From the NCBI GenBank assembly GCA_033439765.1, contig JAULSN010000003.1:4216001-4280000 (forward strand): a stretch of DNA of 64,000 nucleotides, in the 5' to 3' direction. The stretch's first letter is position 1. Every line of letters starts with the position of its first letter. Under the pieces are notes generated by a model. The model searched no databases. It saw only the letters and a program-made list of their open reading frames with translations, and was not told the origin of the DNA. This document shows, piece after piece, positions 54,946 to 64,000 of this stretch. The translations under genes and the position numbers were made by a program. The DNA is from Lasiosphaeria ovina. Lineage: Eukaryota; Ascomycota; Sordariomycetes; Sordariales; Lasiosphaeriaceae.

Positions 54946-57844
54946 CTACAATGCCTTGACACTCTGGAAGAACGGATTGGCCGCAAGTTTCTCGTCTTCG
55001 GAAACAAGGGCCCGCATCCTTGCAACCATTTCCTCCTTGCTCATTTGACCGCTCCTGACCTCGTCTTTCCAGCGTATCAACACCTCCTTTAGCAGGGCGC
55101 TACCTTCCTCGACGTCCTTTTTGCTGTACTCAACGCCCAGGCCACCAGCATCATGCTTGCTGGTAAAATCCTCCAGCTCGTCCGCCTTACGTTTGGCCAT
55201 GCGAACTACCTTGTCCGGGAAACGGACGAGTTCAGCCACGTGGATGCCAAAGCTTTGGTCGCAGATGCCTTCCTCGACCTTGTACAAGAGGGTAACCTCG
55301 GGTTTCTCAGGGCTCTTCTCGTTCGCGTGCTGGCCGGTCCCGCTGATGTGCGCCGTTACGTGGAGGTTGCGGACCTGGGGATACTGATCGGCAAGGGCCG
55401 TTAGTTCGTGGAAGTGTGTGGCAAACAAGGCAAAACACCCAATCTCCTTGATGATGTACTCGGAGATAGCCCACGCAAGCCCAAACCCGTCGTAGGTCGA
55501 CGTGCCTCGGCCGAGTTCGTCGATGATAATGAGGCTCTCTGCTGTGGCGGACTTGAGAATGTTGGCTGTTTCAAGCATTTCGGCCATAAAGGTCGACACG
55601 CCCTTCAGCTGACTATCGCTGGCACCGACGCGTGCCAGGATGCTGTCGAAGATGGTCAGTTCGGCAGAGCTGCAGGGAACAAAACAGCCAATCTGAGCCA
55701 TCAACGCAACTACGCCGATCTGTCGGATATAGGTCGACTTGCCGCCCATATTGGGGCCTGTGATTATTAGGAAAGATGACTTGTCACGGGTGAGCTCAAC
55801 GTCGTTGGTGATGAATTGAACATCATCCTGCATTTCCATACAGGGATGCCGTGTCTCGGTGAGAACCGTCTTGCCCTCTCCGCGAGGGTGAATCTTTGGC
55901 CGAACATAAGAGATGGGCGCATGTACTGAGCAGTGCGCGAATGATACGATCACGTCAAGGTGAGCAAGAACGCCAGCAAGCTTCTCGAGCACGGGGCTGT
56001 ACGAGGCTGCAACTCCAACAACCTCGGCGACCAAGCTGCTCTGAGTTCTGTTATAATTCTGGGACAGCTGGTCAAACTCGCGGCGGAGGCTCTGGAGATT
56101 CTTTGTCGTGAAATAGACGCCGTTCTTCTGTGTCGAACACTCCTGGTACCGGGAATTGTTTCGGATGCAGCCCGCTTCGGTCCTCGTTAAGCGCATGCAC
56201 CAGCCGTGCACCTTGTGGTTCTCGAGAAAGATCTTCTTGTCTCGTTCCTGGCCCAAGTCGCTCGCGGCATCGTCAAACTCGCCATCCATGTCAGACCGTA
56301 GCCTATCGAGCTTTTTCCGTATGATTCGTAGACTGTCGTCAAACTCGGGCTTGATGATGAATTCGTGGTTATCCAAAGCGTCAAGGTCGACAGTCGTTTC
56401 CACCATTTCTTGCAGTTTGACGAGGTTGTCGGACAGCTCGCGGAGCTTGTTAGTATATACCGCGTCGAGAGGATCCCGATATGCCTCGTCCATCACTCCC
56501 TCGAGTGTTCCGAGAAAACCCGGCAGACGGATGATGACTTGGTAGGCCCTCACAACGTCCTCGAGGTTGGCCTTGTTCCGCTGAAACCGCTTAGCTAGGC
56601 GGTATAAGTCGGGAACAGATCTGAGATGCTCTTCTTGCATCGTTTGTCGAAGCTCAGTGTCGTTGACAAACGCCTCGACAAGTTGTTGGCGTTTGTCAAT
56701 CTCTTCCCGATCCATCAAAGGCTGCTTCAGCCATTGCGAAAGCAGCCTGCTTCCAACAGGGGTCTTGCAGTGATTCAATAGCCCATATAAGCTCATGGTC
56801 TTGGAGCCGTCTCTCGCGCTGGGCATTAGATTGAGAGCCTTCAGAGCGGCCGCATCGAGCTTCATGAACTGGGATAGTTCGTGCTGGTACAACTGGTATT
56901 GTCCAAAGTTGGAAGGGTCATGGAGCACACCCAGGTACTTGATGAGGGCAGCGGCAGAACCCATCGCGAGCTTCAAGTCAGTCTGCGGAAGCATTGTAGC
57001 ACGGTCGTCCTTGAGAAGCCTTGCAAGGTCCTGCTTAATATCCTTGATGCCGAAATCGACGCCTGGTCTCTCCGAAATGGCGACGCCGCAATTGTCCATG
57101 ATTTGTCTCAGCTTTGTAAGCTCTGGGTCCTTATCCTTTTCAGCCTTATCCAGCTGAATCAAACATTCCCTGACCCCGAGCTGGATAAGTAGGGCTTCGA
57201 GGTTGGAATATAGATCGTTGTCGAGGAATTCGCTGACACCGAGCTCCCGGACGGTGGCATCTGCGAAGCACACGCCCACTGTCCTGGCTTCAGTAGCCTT
57301 GGCCGAGATTTTGACGGCCAAGATAACGGGGGCAGCCTCAAGCTGGCCACCGAGATCGTCTTCGACATCTTGGAGGTTCCCTGGCGAGGCCTGCTTGGCA
57401 ATTTTCCAGTTCATCCGACCGTTGGGGCTTGCCCAGATCTCGACTCGCTTGCCCAGCTTGAACAACGCTTCCCGGAGGAACTGGCGGAAGACGGTCACGG
57501 TCATGGTGACCGAAGGCAGGCCAGTGTGGTCGCTTTTCCCTAACTGTCGGACTACCGAGGTTGTCTTGTAAACCTGCGTAGTGTGTTAGTGATGGATCAA
57601 GGCCAGAGCGCATTGACACAAACCGTTCTCGCGATGAAGTTGGCATCCTCGCCATGTGCCGTATACCAGTCGCCACGGTCAAAGATGCGCACTGTGTCAT
57701 TGCCGTCGTTGGGAAGGGATTTGAAGAAGCGAATGAACCCATGTTCGTCGTCCACCTATTCATTAAGCTGTCAGCGTAGGCCTTGAAACGAGAGGCAGGC
57801 GGAAGGGGGCAAAGATGTACCTTCAACTCTGGCCTCGAGGACAT
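54946..57844 (-). CDS. msh2: DNA mismatch repair protein MSH2
   Basis: MSH2 pairs with MSH6 or MSH3 to recognise mismatches and small loops after DNA replication. Exons 57844-57821, 57755-57624 and 57573-54946 join in phase to give 927 aa, the usual length. Exon 1 is only eight codons (MSSRPELK); exon 2 starts [15 protein letters not shown], the conserved mismatch-domain opening. Intron 2 (57574-57623) has the less common donor GTTTGT. The C-terminal ATPase carries Walker [10 protein letters not shown], the Q-loop region [11 protein letters not shown], Walker B and signature [19 protein letters not shown], and the ATHFHEL switch. The helix-turn-helix end for dimer formation follows. A shared 404-bp upstream region with divergent TRM10 holds an ACGCGT site. 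Confidence 0.97.
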
Positions 57845-58248
57845 CCTGGGGAGAAATTACTGTTGCTAGCGAGACTGAAAATGCACAGCTATTTCGTATA
57901 GCCTTTGCGCAAGGTGACGATGGGAGATGGAGTGCGGTGGTATGAATGAATCGATGTGCGACGTGCAAGGAAACACGCCTCTAATTAATTTTTGACGCGT
58001 CTCGGCGCGTGTTGCTGTACTTTTGGACAGTGCCGTGCAGTGTGATGTACTGTCTGTATTCCACGGTCAAAGCCTTTCGTAATTTCACTCCTTGGGTACA
58101 AGGGTCGAGTATTACAGGGGACCAGGGTATGTATGAAGTCAGTGCAGGCTTTGAAAGCTCAGAGCCGAACGTTACAACCCCGCCCTGAAAGCCACCAAGG
58201 AAATTACTTGATAGTTGTATAGCGCACGTTGCGCTTCTGCACACAATA
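57845..58248. promoter_or_regulatory. Bidirectional promoter of MSH2 and TRM10 with an MCB site
   Basis: A 404-bp interval separates the two start codons. ACGCGT lies at 57995-58000, with GGCGCGT close by at 58004-58010. The sites are about 150 bp from the MSH2 ATG. ACGCGT is the MluI cell-cycle box bound by MBF in yeasts, where mismatch repair genes peak at G1/S. Confidence 0.5.
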
Positions 58249-59511
58249 ATGGCGAACCACGATCCCCAGACTGAGCTGAGCAATATGGTAGAACCGGAGG
58301 CGCCCGTCTACCAGGAACCCCCTGCCAATGGCAAGCGGAAGGCCGAATCCGAGCTTGAGAGGGTGGATGAAGACCCGAATTCACAACAAATCGGATCTGA
58401 CACGGCAATCGACGAGCACAACGAAGACGAAGGCCAGCCGGTATCCAAGAACCAGCTAAAGCGTCTTAAGCGGCAGGAAATCTACGAAGAGTACAAAGAG
58501 AAGCGCAAGGCAAAGCGCAAAGATAAGCGGCACGAGCGCCAGGCCCGCAAACGCGCCGAACGGGAGGCGAAGATCGCAGCAGCGGAGGCTGCTGGCCTCG
58601 ACCCAAAGACTGCCCTGCTGCCAACATCGGAACCTTGGAGACCACACCCGTTACCCGTCGCCTTCATTATCGACTGCGATTTCGAAGAGTACATGCGCGA
58701 CCCCGAAATTGTCTCTCTGGCGAGCCAGATTGTACGATCATACTCGCAGAACCGCCGGGCAAAGTACCAGGCCCACCTGCTTGTCAGCTCTTGGAAGGGC
58801 AAGCTGAAGACACGCTTTGAGACTGTTCTCAAGAGCTCACATGAGCATTGGAAAGGTGTCCACATGGTCGAGGGAAACTTCTGCGAGGCTGCAAAAAAGG
58901 CGAGCGAATTGATGGCGGCAGGCGATGAACGCGATGCCATTGACCTCCTTCGTCCAAGAGGAAAGGAGGAGAACGACCCGGCCCCCAGTCGCGGTTACGA
59001 ACCCGACTCTTCTTTGCCCGACGTCGAACCCGAGTCTGAAGATGTTGACCCATCTATCGTCTATCTCTCGTCGGAGTCTCCTTACACCCTTGAGAGGCTG
59101 GAGGCCAATACTAGCTACGTCATCGGCGGCTTGGTGGATAGAAACCGAGAGAAAGGCCTATGCTATAAGCGAGCTAGGCAGACTAAAGTCCGAACTGCTA
59201 AACTGCCAATCGGACAGTTCATGGCAATGCAGAGCCGCTATGTGCTTACCACAAACCAGGTGGTTGAAATCATGGCGAAGTGGCTTGAATGCGGCGACTG
59301 GGGCGAGGCCTTCATCAGTGTGATACCAAAACGAAAGGGCGGCACGCTCAAAAGTCACGGCTCAGTGGCGGATCTGGATAGTGCGAATGGCGACATGGAG
59401 GACGGCGATGGCGACGAACATGGCGGAGACGGCGATGCCAGCTCGCCTCCTCCTTTGGACGAGGGCTTGCTCGTTGAACCTGAAGCTTCGTTATTACACA
59501 CAACAAACTAA
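58249..59511 (+). CDS. trm10: tRNA (guanine(9)-N1)-methyltransferase Trm10
   Basis: Trm10 methylates N1 of guanine 9 in cytosolic tRNAs using S-adenosylmethionine; it is a SPOUT-class enzyme that works as a monomer. The intronless frame gives 420 aa from ATG 58249. A Lys/Arg/Glu-rich helical N-terminal region (QLKRLKRQEIYEEYKEKRKA) likely binds tRNA. The catalytic part shows VAFIIDCDFEEYM (the catalytic Asp region), DPSIVYLSSESPYTLERL, YVIGGLVDRNREKGLCY and AKLPIGQFM, which line the cofactor knot. A Gly/Asp-rich low-complexity tail follows. It is divergent from MSH2 and convergent with the primase gene. Confidence 0.95.
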   Translation: MANHDPQTELSNMVEPEAPVYQEPPANGKRKAESELERVDEDPNSQQIGSDTAIDEHNEDEGQPVSKNQLKRLKRQEIYEEYKEKRKAKRKDKRHERQARKRAEREAKIAAAEAAGLDPKTALLPTSEPWRPHPLPVAFIIDCDFEEYMRDPEIVSLASQIVRSYSQNRRAKYQAHLLVSSWKGKLKTRFETVLKSSHEHWKGVHMVEGNFCEAAKKASELMAAGDERDAIDLLRPRGKEENDPAPSRGYEPDSSLPDVEPESEDVDPSIVYLSSESPYTLERLEANTSYVIGGLVDRNREKGLCYKRARQTKVRTAKLPIGQFMAMQSRYVLTTNQVVEIMAKWLECGDWGEAFISVIPKRKGGTLKSHGSVADLDSANGDMEDGDGDEHGGDGDASSPPPLDEGLLVEPEASLLHTTN

Positions 59512-60052
59512 TTTTGACCCCAACCGAATTTGGTTGTAAAGAGCTATATTCTCAATATCAAGCCAAGCCCAGCTCTGCTAGATGAAGTTTGGTATTTGGT
59601 TCTCAACACGGTTTTATGTGGTTTAGCCATGTCTTGAAGACTAACTACTCGTCGCGTCTCGCAAGAAAGGCGAAAGCGGCAGTCTTGGGATGCGCCTGGG
59701 TGGGATATTGACTTGGAAATCAGGTGTCTCGCTGTTTTTGGCTGGGGCACACGAGTTCTGCTGATTCTGGATCGCTGACCTGGTTAGTAACCTTGCCCAC
59801 AACAATGTCTCGCGTAACGAACGTAAAACCAACGTAAAACTATCGAAACCAGGTGGGTGGTGTCCGCTACTCGATGGTAGGAAACAATTTACCTAGAATG
59901 TTGTGTCGGCCATCTTTTGCCAGGCTCGCCTAGGATTCATTTCCATATCCACCTTGAGACGCGATGGAGGGCGCTGTAAAGACGATGTAGTATAATACCC
60001 AACCCCGTGTCCTTCGCCGTAGTCTACATACGAGCGGACCGACAACACACCT
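59512..60052. other. Convergent 3' flanks of TRM10 and primase
   Basis: About 540 bp without any recognisable gene. Confidence 0.5.
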
Positions 60053-61818
60053 TCAAAATTCCAGCGAATCAGGCTGGTCCTCGTCATGTTCTCGTTTGAC
60101 CCTGACATCTCGCTCGTCTTTCATGAGCGTCATGACAAATGATCTAAAATAGTCAATGTATGGTTTCAAACTGGTCTTCTCCCAATCCTGTTGGCTTTGT
60201 TTGTCTGAATCATCAGTCCACGCATCTATCTCTCGGATCAAGCTTTGGACAGTGGGAACCCCAAGAGGGTCGAAGTCGTCAAGTGAACGGGTGTCGATGG
60301 GTACGCAGACTCGGCCGGTACCCGGGTGGACAACAAACGGACTCTTCAGCAGATGGTTAAGCTTCTTGCTGACTTCGATGTCAAGCCTTGGGTATGTATA
60401 CTCCAGGACGATGTCCTGCTTGGCGTCAAGCAAGGCCTTCGAATCAAAGTTCTTGCTGGTGCTAGCCTTTGCAACTGCGTCGATGTCGGCCCACTTTGAT
60501 GTTGAGGCGCGCTCCGGTGACGAGTCCCACTTCTTACGCAGAGACTCGATCAACTCCTTGTCAGGTAGGAGCTGCAGCAGCTTTTCAGACTGCTCAGGTG
60601 ACCTCCAAGGATCCTGCGCCTCAAGAACATCGTCTTGGAAGTGGGTTTTGAGAATATCAAGACTGCGCCTGTAGCTTTCCATTAGAATGGCTGGTAGGCG
60701 GTAATGTGGCTGACAACAACTTACGTCAGGTGAGGGTGAAGCGGCCGCCGGAGATTCACCTTCTTGCCACTCTGGGCGCCGCCGCGCACGACCTCAAGAT
60801 AGCCTGCAATTACCCTCCTCTTTAAATCATCCATGGTCCTTGCCTTCTTGTCGCAGACCCAGGCGTGGGCACCTCTTCGACCCGAATAGATCCATAGAAT
60901 GTGTTTGAAGCCGAAATCGTCTCGTAGTGCAACATCGACAACTTTGATGGCCATGGTAATGAACTGCCAGCACTTATTGCAGATGTTGGCCTTGCCACAG
61001 CATGTGCGGACATCGTCATAGTCAGTCAGATCGATATCGAAACACAGTTCTTTGGATAGGGGCCGGAATGCCGCAGAGCCTTGAAACATCTTCCGATCGC
61101 GGGGATTGGCCGAGTACACGGGGCCAATTTCGAAGCGAGATGGCATGAGCCTGAGGACATCCTTTCGGAGTCTGGGTACTGTGTCAGCGAATGAAGCTGG
61201 CGCGGGAAAAGGCAGACCAACAGATCGGAAGAGGCGAACGCCTGATATCGCAGATAGGCATCGTTACGCAGGGTAAAAGCGAACTCGCGGTGCTTGAAGT
61301 CGTCCGTCGGCGTTGGGCTATGGTTGAGCCACTGGAACAGGTAGCGCCACGGGAATAGGCGCTGGTAGAAGCTGCGCATCAGCTCGGGGTCGGAGGCTTT
61401 TACAGACGAACCGACTTCACTGAACACCAGTAAGTACATGTATCATGGTAAGGTAATGCATACTTGCGTGATGAGCATACCGTGGGGAGCCTGGGGAGCT
61501 GGACTGGTCCCTGTCTTCCCGCTCGGGGCGACCGGGGAATTCTTCATCGTCGTCTTCGTCAGAATCCACGCCGGCGAAGATATCCTCAAGCTTCACCTCC
61601 GAAACTTCCTTGATTTTTATCTCTGGGGAACCCACGGGCTCGTCCGAAGCGACACCCTCATCGAGGACAGTTGTTGGTGGCGCATTGGCCATATCAACGT
61701 CCTCGTCATTAGAAAGTTGGCTGCTGGTGCCGTTTGTTGTCTTCGCTACCTCCACACCCTCCATTGGTGCAGTAGATGAGGGCAACGTCTCCGATGTTGG
61801 CGACGCAGGGTGGGACAT
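60053..61818 (-). CDS. pri1: DNA primase small (catalytic) subunit
   Basis: This subunit of the polymerase alpha-primase complex makes the RNA primers that start DNA synthesis. Exons 61818-61481, 61419-61222, 61171-60725 and 60668-60053 join in phase to give 532 aa. The first about 112 residues are an acidic, Ser/Pro-rich extension not seen in yeast Pri1. The core has FYQRLFPWRYLFQWLNH, REFAFTLRND, MPSRFEIGPVYS, and the catalytic metal motif FDIDLTDYDDV. The zinc-binding CCGKANICNKCW comes next, then IYSGRRGAHAWVCD. Exon 4 (RSLDILKTHFQDD onwards) completes the conserved C-terminal part. All four junctions preserve phase; intron 2 (61172-61221) uses donor GTTGGT. Four ACGCG sites lie 85-137 bp upstream of the start. 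Confidence 0.96.
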
Positions 61819-62349
61819 GTTTGGTGGTTAGAGGTCGATTTCAGATGATCATGGGCACGTTTTCATGAGACCGCGGGGAACAGGTGATGCTATCCATTAA
61901 GGACGCGACGGTGTGGTTCCTTCGAACGCGACACGCGTAAATCATCAGCCACGCGACAAATGTCAGCCCCGCCTTGAAATGCCTGGGTGGTGGTACAGTC
62001 CGTACACGACATTACAGCAATTCTGTATCTATCGGTATGGTACGGAGCACTTCGTATTAGTACTCGGTTCCTTAAGGTACTGTACCTTACGAACACTTGC
62101 TCCTGCCTCAGGCAACATTCAAGTCCAAAGTCCAGGGGGTCGGAACCTTGCCTTGCTTGGCCTGAGCTTTTATCATCCAATAACGTCATTGGACCTGCGG
62201 CCGCTAGAAGAAGGGTTGGGACGAGGCAGAGAGGTACCTAGGGTCACAGCCCAGAACATCAAATACCCGAGATCCTAGCCAGCAAGCAAACAGCGCATCA
62301 TCAACCTCGTCGAGACTCCAACTTTGAAGGGCATTTGCAGCAAGAGGTG
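61819..62349. other. Divergent upstream region of primase and the GH5 gene
   Basis: A 531-bp region between two divergent starts. The primase side carries a cluster of ACGCG cores (listed separately). TACGGAGCA/GGTAC motifs lie near 62037-62092. Confidence 0.5.
61903..61955 (+). promoter_or_regulatory. Cluster of four ACGCG (MCB-like) cores upstream of primase
   Basis: ACGCG begins at 61903, 61926, 61933 (as full ACGCGT) and 61951, all in the same orientation within 53 bp. They lie 85-137 bp upstream of the primase ATG. The pattern fits MBF control of replication genes known from yeasts. Confidence 0.6.
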
Positions 62350-64000
62350 ATGGCTGGGTTCCGGTTTACCATTGAGGACGGCAAGTTCCGCGATGCTCAC
62401 GGTCGGCAGGTGATCCTCAGAGGCATCAACGTCGCAGGCGATGCCAAATACCCCAACCAACCCGACCAGCCATCACATATTCCCGACAACTTCTTTGACG
62501 GCGACAATGTGAAATTCACCGGCAAGCCTTTCCCCAAGGACGAGGCTCACCTGCACTTCTCGCGTCTGAAACGGTGTGGCTACAACACGATCCGCTACGT
62601 CTTTACATGGGAAGCCATCGAGGCTGCGGGACCCGGCATCTACGACGAGGAATGGATCCAACACACGATCGACGTGCTCCGCGCGGCCAAGGAATACGGC
62701 TTCTATGTTTTCATGGATCCTCATCAGGATGTCGTGCGTAGTCTCATCCAACTTGTCCCAAGGTTGCCGCGCAGTGCTAAGCTAACGCCGCATGTTGCAG
62801 TGGTCCCGATTCTCAGGTGGCTCTGGGGCGCCGATGTGGACGCTTTACGCAGCCGGCCTCAACCCGCAGAGCTTTGCAGCCACCGAGGCTGCCATTGTCC
62901 ACAATACTTACCCTGAGCCTGACGGCTTCCCCAAGATGATCTGGTCTACCAACTACTTCCGGCTCGCTGCTGCCACCATGTTCACCCTCTTCTTTGCCGG
63001 TCGGGTCTTTGCGCCAAACTGCATCATCGATCAGGTGAATATACAGGATTATCTTCAAGATCATTTTTTCAACGCCTGTGCCCACCTTGCCAGGCGTATA
63101 CACGAAGCTGGCGGTATCGAGGACGAGGTCGTATTTGGTTGGGAGAGTCTAAACGAGCCAAACAAGGGCATGATTGGCTATCACGACATTAGTGCCATCC
63201 CGAAAGAGCAGGCCTTGAAAAAGGGATCATGTCCGACCATATGGCAGACTATCCTCACCGGGTCAGGGCGAGCTGTCGAGGTTGACACGTGGGACATGGG
63301 CGGGCTCGGTCCATACAAGGTTGGGCGGTCGCTGATCGACCCTCATGGGGAGATCGCATGGTTGCCAGCTGGCTATGACGAGTCCAGGTATGGCTACGTG
63401 AGGGACCCCGGGTGGAAGCTGGGTGAGTGCATATGGGCTCAACATGGAGTATGGGATCCATCCAGCGATACCTTGTTGAAAAAGGACTACTTTGGAAAGC
63501 ATCCGGTCACGGGAGACGTGATCAACTACACCTACTTCGCCGACAAATATTTCATGGAATTTTTCCGCAAATACCGGGACACGGTTCGTACACACCACAA
63601 AGACGCCATTATCCTCCTCCAGGGCCCTACAATGGAGCTGCCGCCGAATATTAAAGGGACGCCAGATGGCGACGACCCCCTGCTTGTGTATGCCCCGCAT
63701 TGGTACGATGGCATCACGCTCATGACCAAAAAGTGGAACCGTACTTTTAACGTGGACGTTTTGGGAGTGCTCAGGGGGAAATACTGGCACCCCAGCCTTG
63801 CCATAAAAATTGGAGAGACGGCCATCAGAAACTGCTTTAGAGACCAACACGCGGCCATGAGGAAGGAAGGACTCGAATACTTGGGTAATCACCCGTGTGT
63901 GATGACCGAGTTTGGAATTCCATACGACATGGACGACCAGCACGCATATAAGACTGGCGACTACACAAGCCAGTCGGCCGCCATGGATGCCAACCACTAC
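62350..64000 (+). CDS. GH5 subfamily 12 steryl-beta-glucosidase / glucocerebrosidase-like enzyme, 3' end missing
   Basis: Fungal GH5_12 enzymes (EGCrP1/EGCrP2, Sgl1) remove glucose from glucosylceramide or ergosteryl glucoside. Exon 62350-62733 and exon 62801-64000 join in phase (intron 62734-62800, donor GTGCGT, GCTAAC branch site, TTGCAG). The visible 528 codons start MAGFRFTIEDGKFRDAHGRQ, with VILRGINVAGDAKYP next. The acid/base Glu is in GWESLNEPNKG and the nucleophile Glu is in VMTEFGIPYDM. SGGSGAPMWTLYAAGLNP and PHWYDG are typical of the subfamily. No signal peptide is seen, consistent with the intracellular enzymes. The frame is open to the right edge. Which of the two substrates it prefers cannot be told from the visible part. 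Confidence 0.93.

Noticed and set aside
1..64000. CRISPR arrays, operons, phage or plasmid features, and 5S rRNA genes
   Set aside because: The sequence is clearly fungal nuclear DNA; no spacer-repeat array, transposase or conserved 5S segment was seen by eye.

Overview
This window is nuclear DNA of a filamentous ascomycete (Pezizomycotina), most likely a Sordariomycete. Genes are split by short introns (about 50-200 nt, usually GT...CTAAC or CTGAC...AG). Several proteins belong to families typical of these fungi: a Neurospora CCG-8-like protein, a Zn2Cys6 transcription factor, Sys1, Coa6, a GH5_12 steryl-glucosidase-like enzyme and a copper amine oxidase. There are no operons. Genes lie on both strands with roughly 0.3-2 kb between them, apart from one gene-poor block of about 6.6 kb. 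All exon models were built by eye from splice signals, preserved reading phase and family conservation.

Layout. 0-7 kb: the 5' part of a UBC4/5-type E2 running off the left edge, glutaryl-CoA dehydrogenase, SYS1 and COA6. 7.9-11.2 kb: an Mss4/Its3-type PI4P 5-kinase. 13.2-14.9 kb: allantoinase. 16.6-18.4 kb: a small coiled-coil candidate and an Asn/Ser-repeat protein. 19.1-21.5 kb: a medium-chain reductase with two apparent GC-AG introns, then a secreted Cys-containing protein. 22.1-26.4 kb: COQ1, a VMA12-like V-ATPase assembly factor and a protein with an ESCO/Eco1-type zinc finger but no acetyltransferase domain. 26.4-33.0 kb: no supportable gene. 33.0-37.9 kb: an AT-hook plus Zn2Cys6 regulator and a mitochondrial AAA-like ATPase. 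39.7-43.8 kb: a long disordered protein and a conserved membrane-anchored protein. 45.4-50.4 kb: copper amine oxidase and CCG-8. 50.9-64.0 kb: a Reb1-type Myb protein, MSH2, TRM10, DNA primase small subunit and a GH5_12 glycosidase cut by the right edge.

How the genes relate. Most are unconnected housekeeping or metabolic genes: lysine/tryptophan and purine breakdown, ubiquinone, V-ATPase and cytochrome oxidase assembly, Golgi traffic and phosphoinositide synthesis. One regulatory theme stands out. ACGCG (MBF/MCB-type) sites lie upstream of the ESCO-finger gene, MSH2 and primase, which fits G1/S control. Telomere-like boxes (AACCCTAACCCT) lie upstream of the Reb1-like gene and of glutaryl-CoA dehydrogenase.

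I did not find an obvious new multi-gene system. The best leads are the paired GC-AG introns, the stand-alone ESCO finger with its triple ACGCG element, an 11-bp-phased repeat near 16.0 kb, degenerate 19-20 bp repeats in an AT-rich island near 44.7 kb, and the non-acidic Walker B region of the mitochondrial ATPase.
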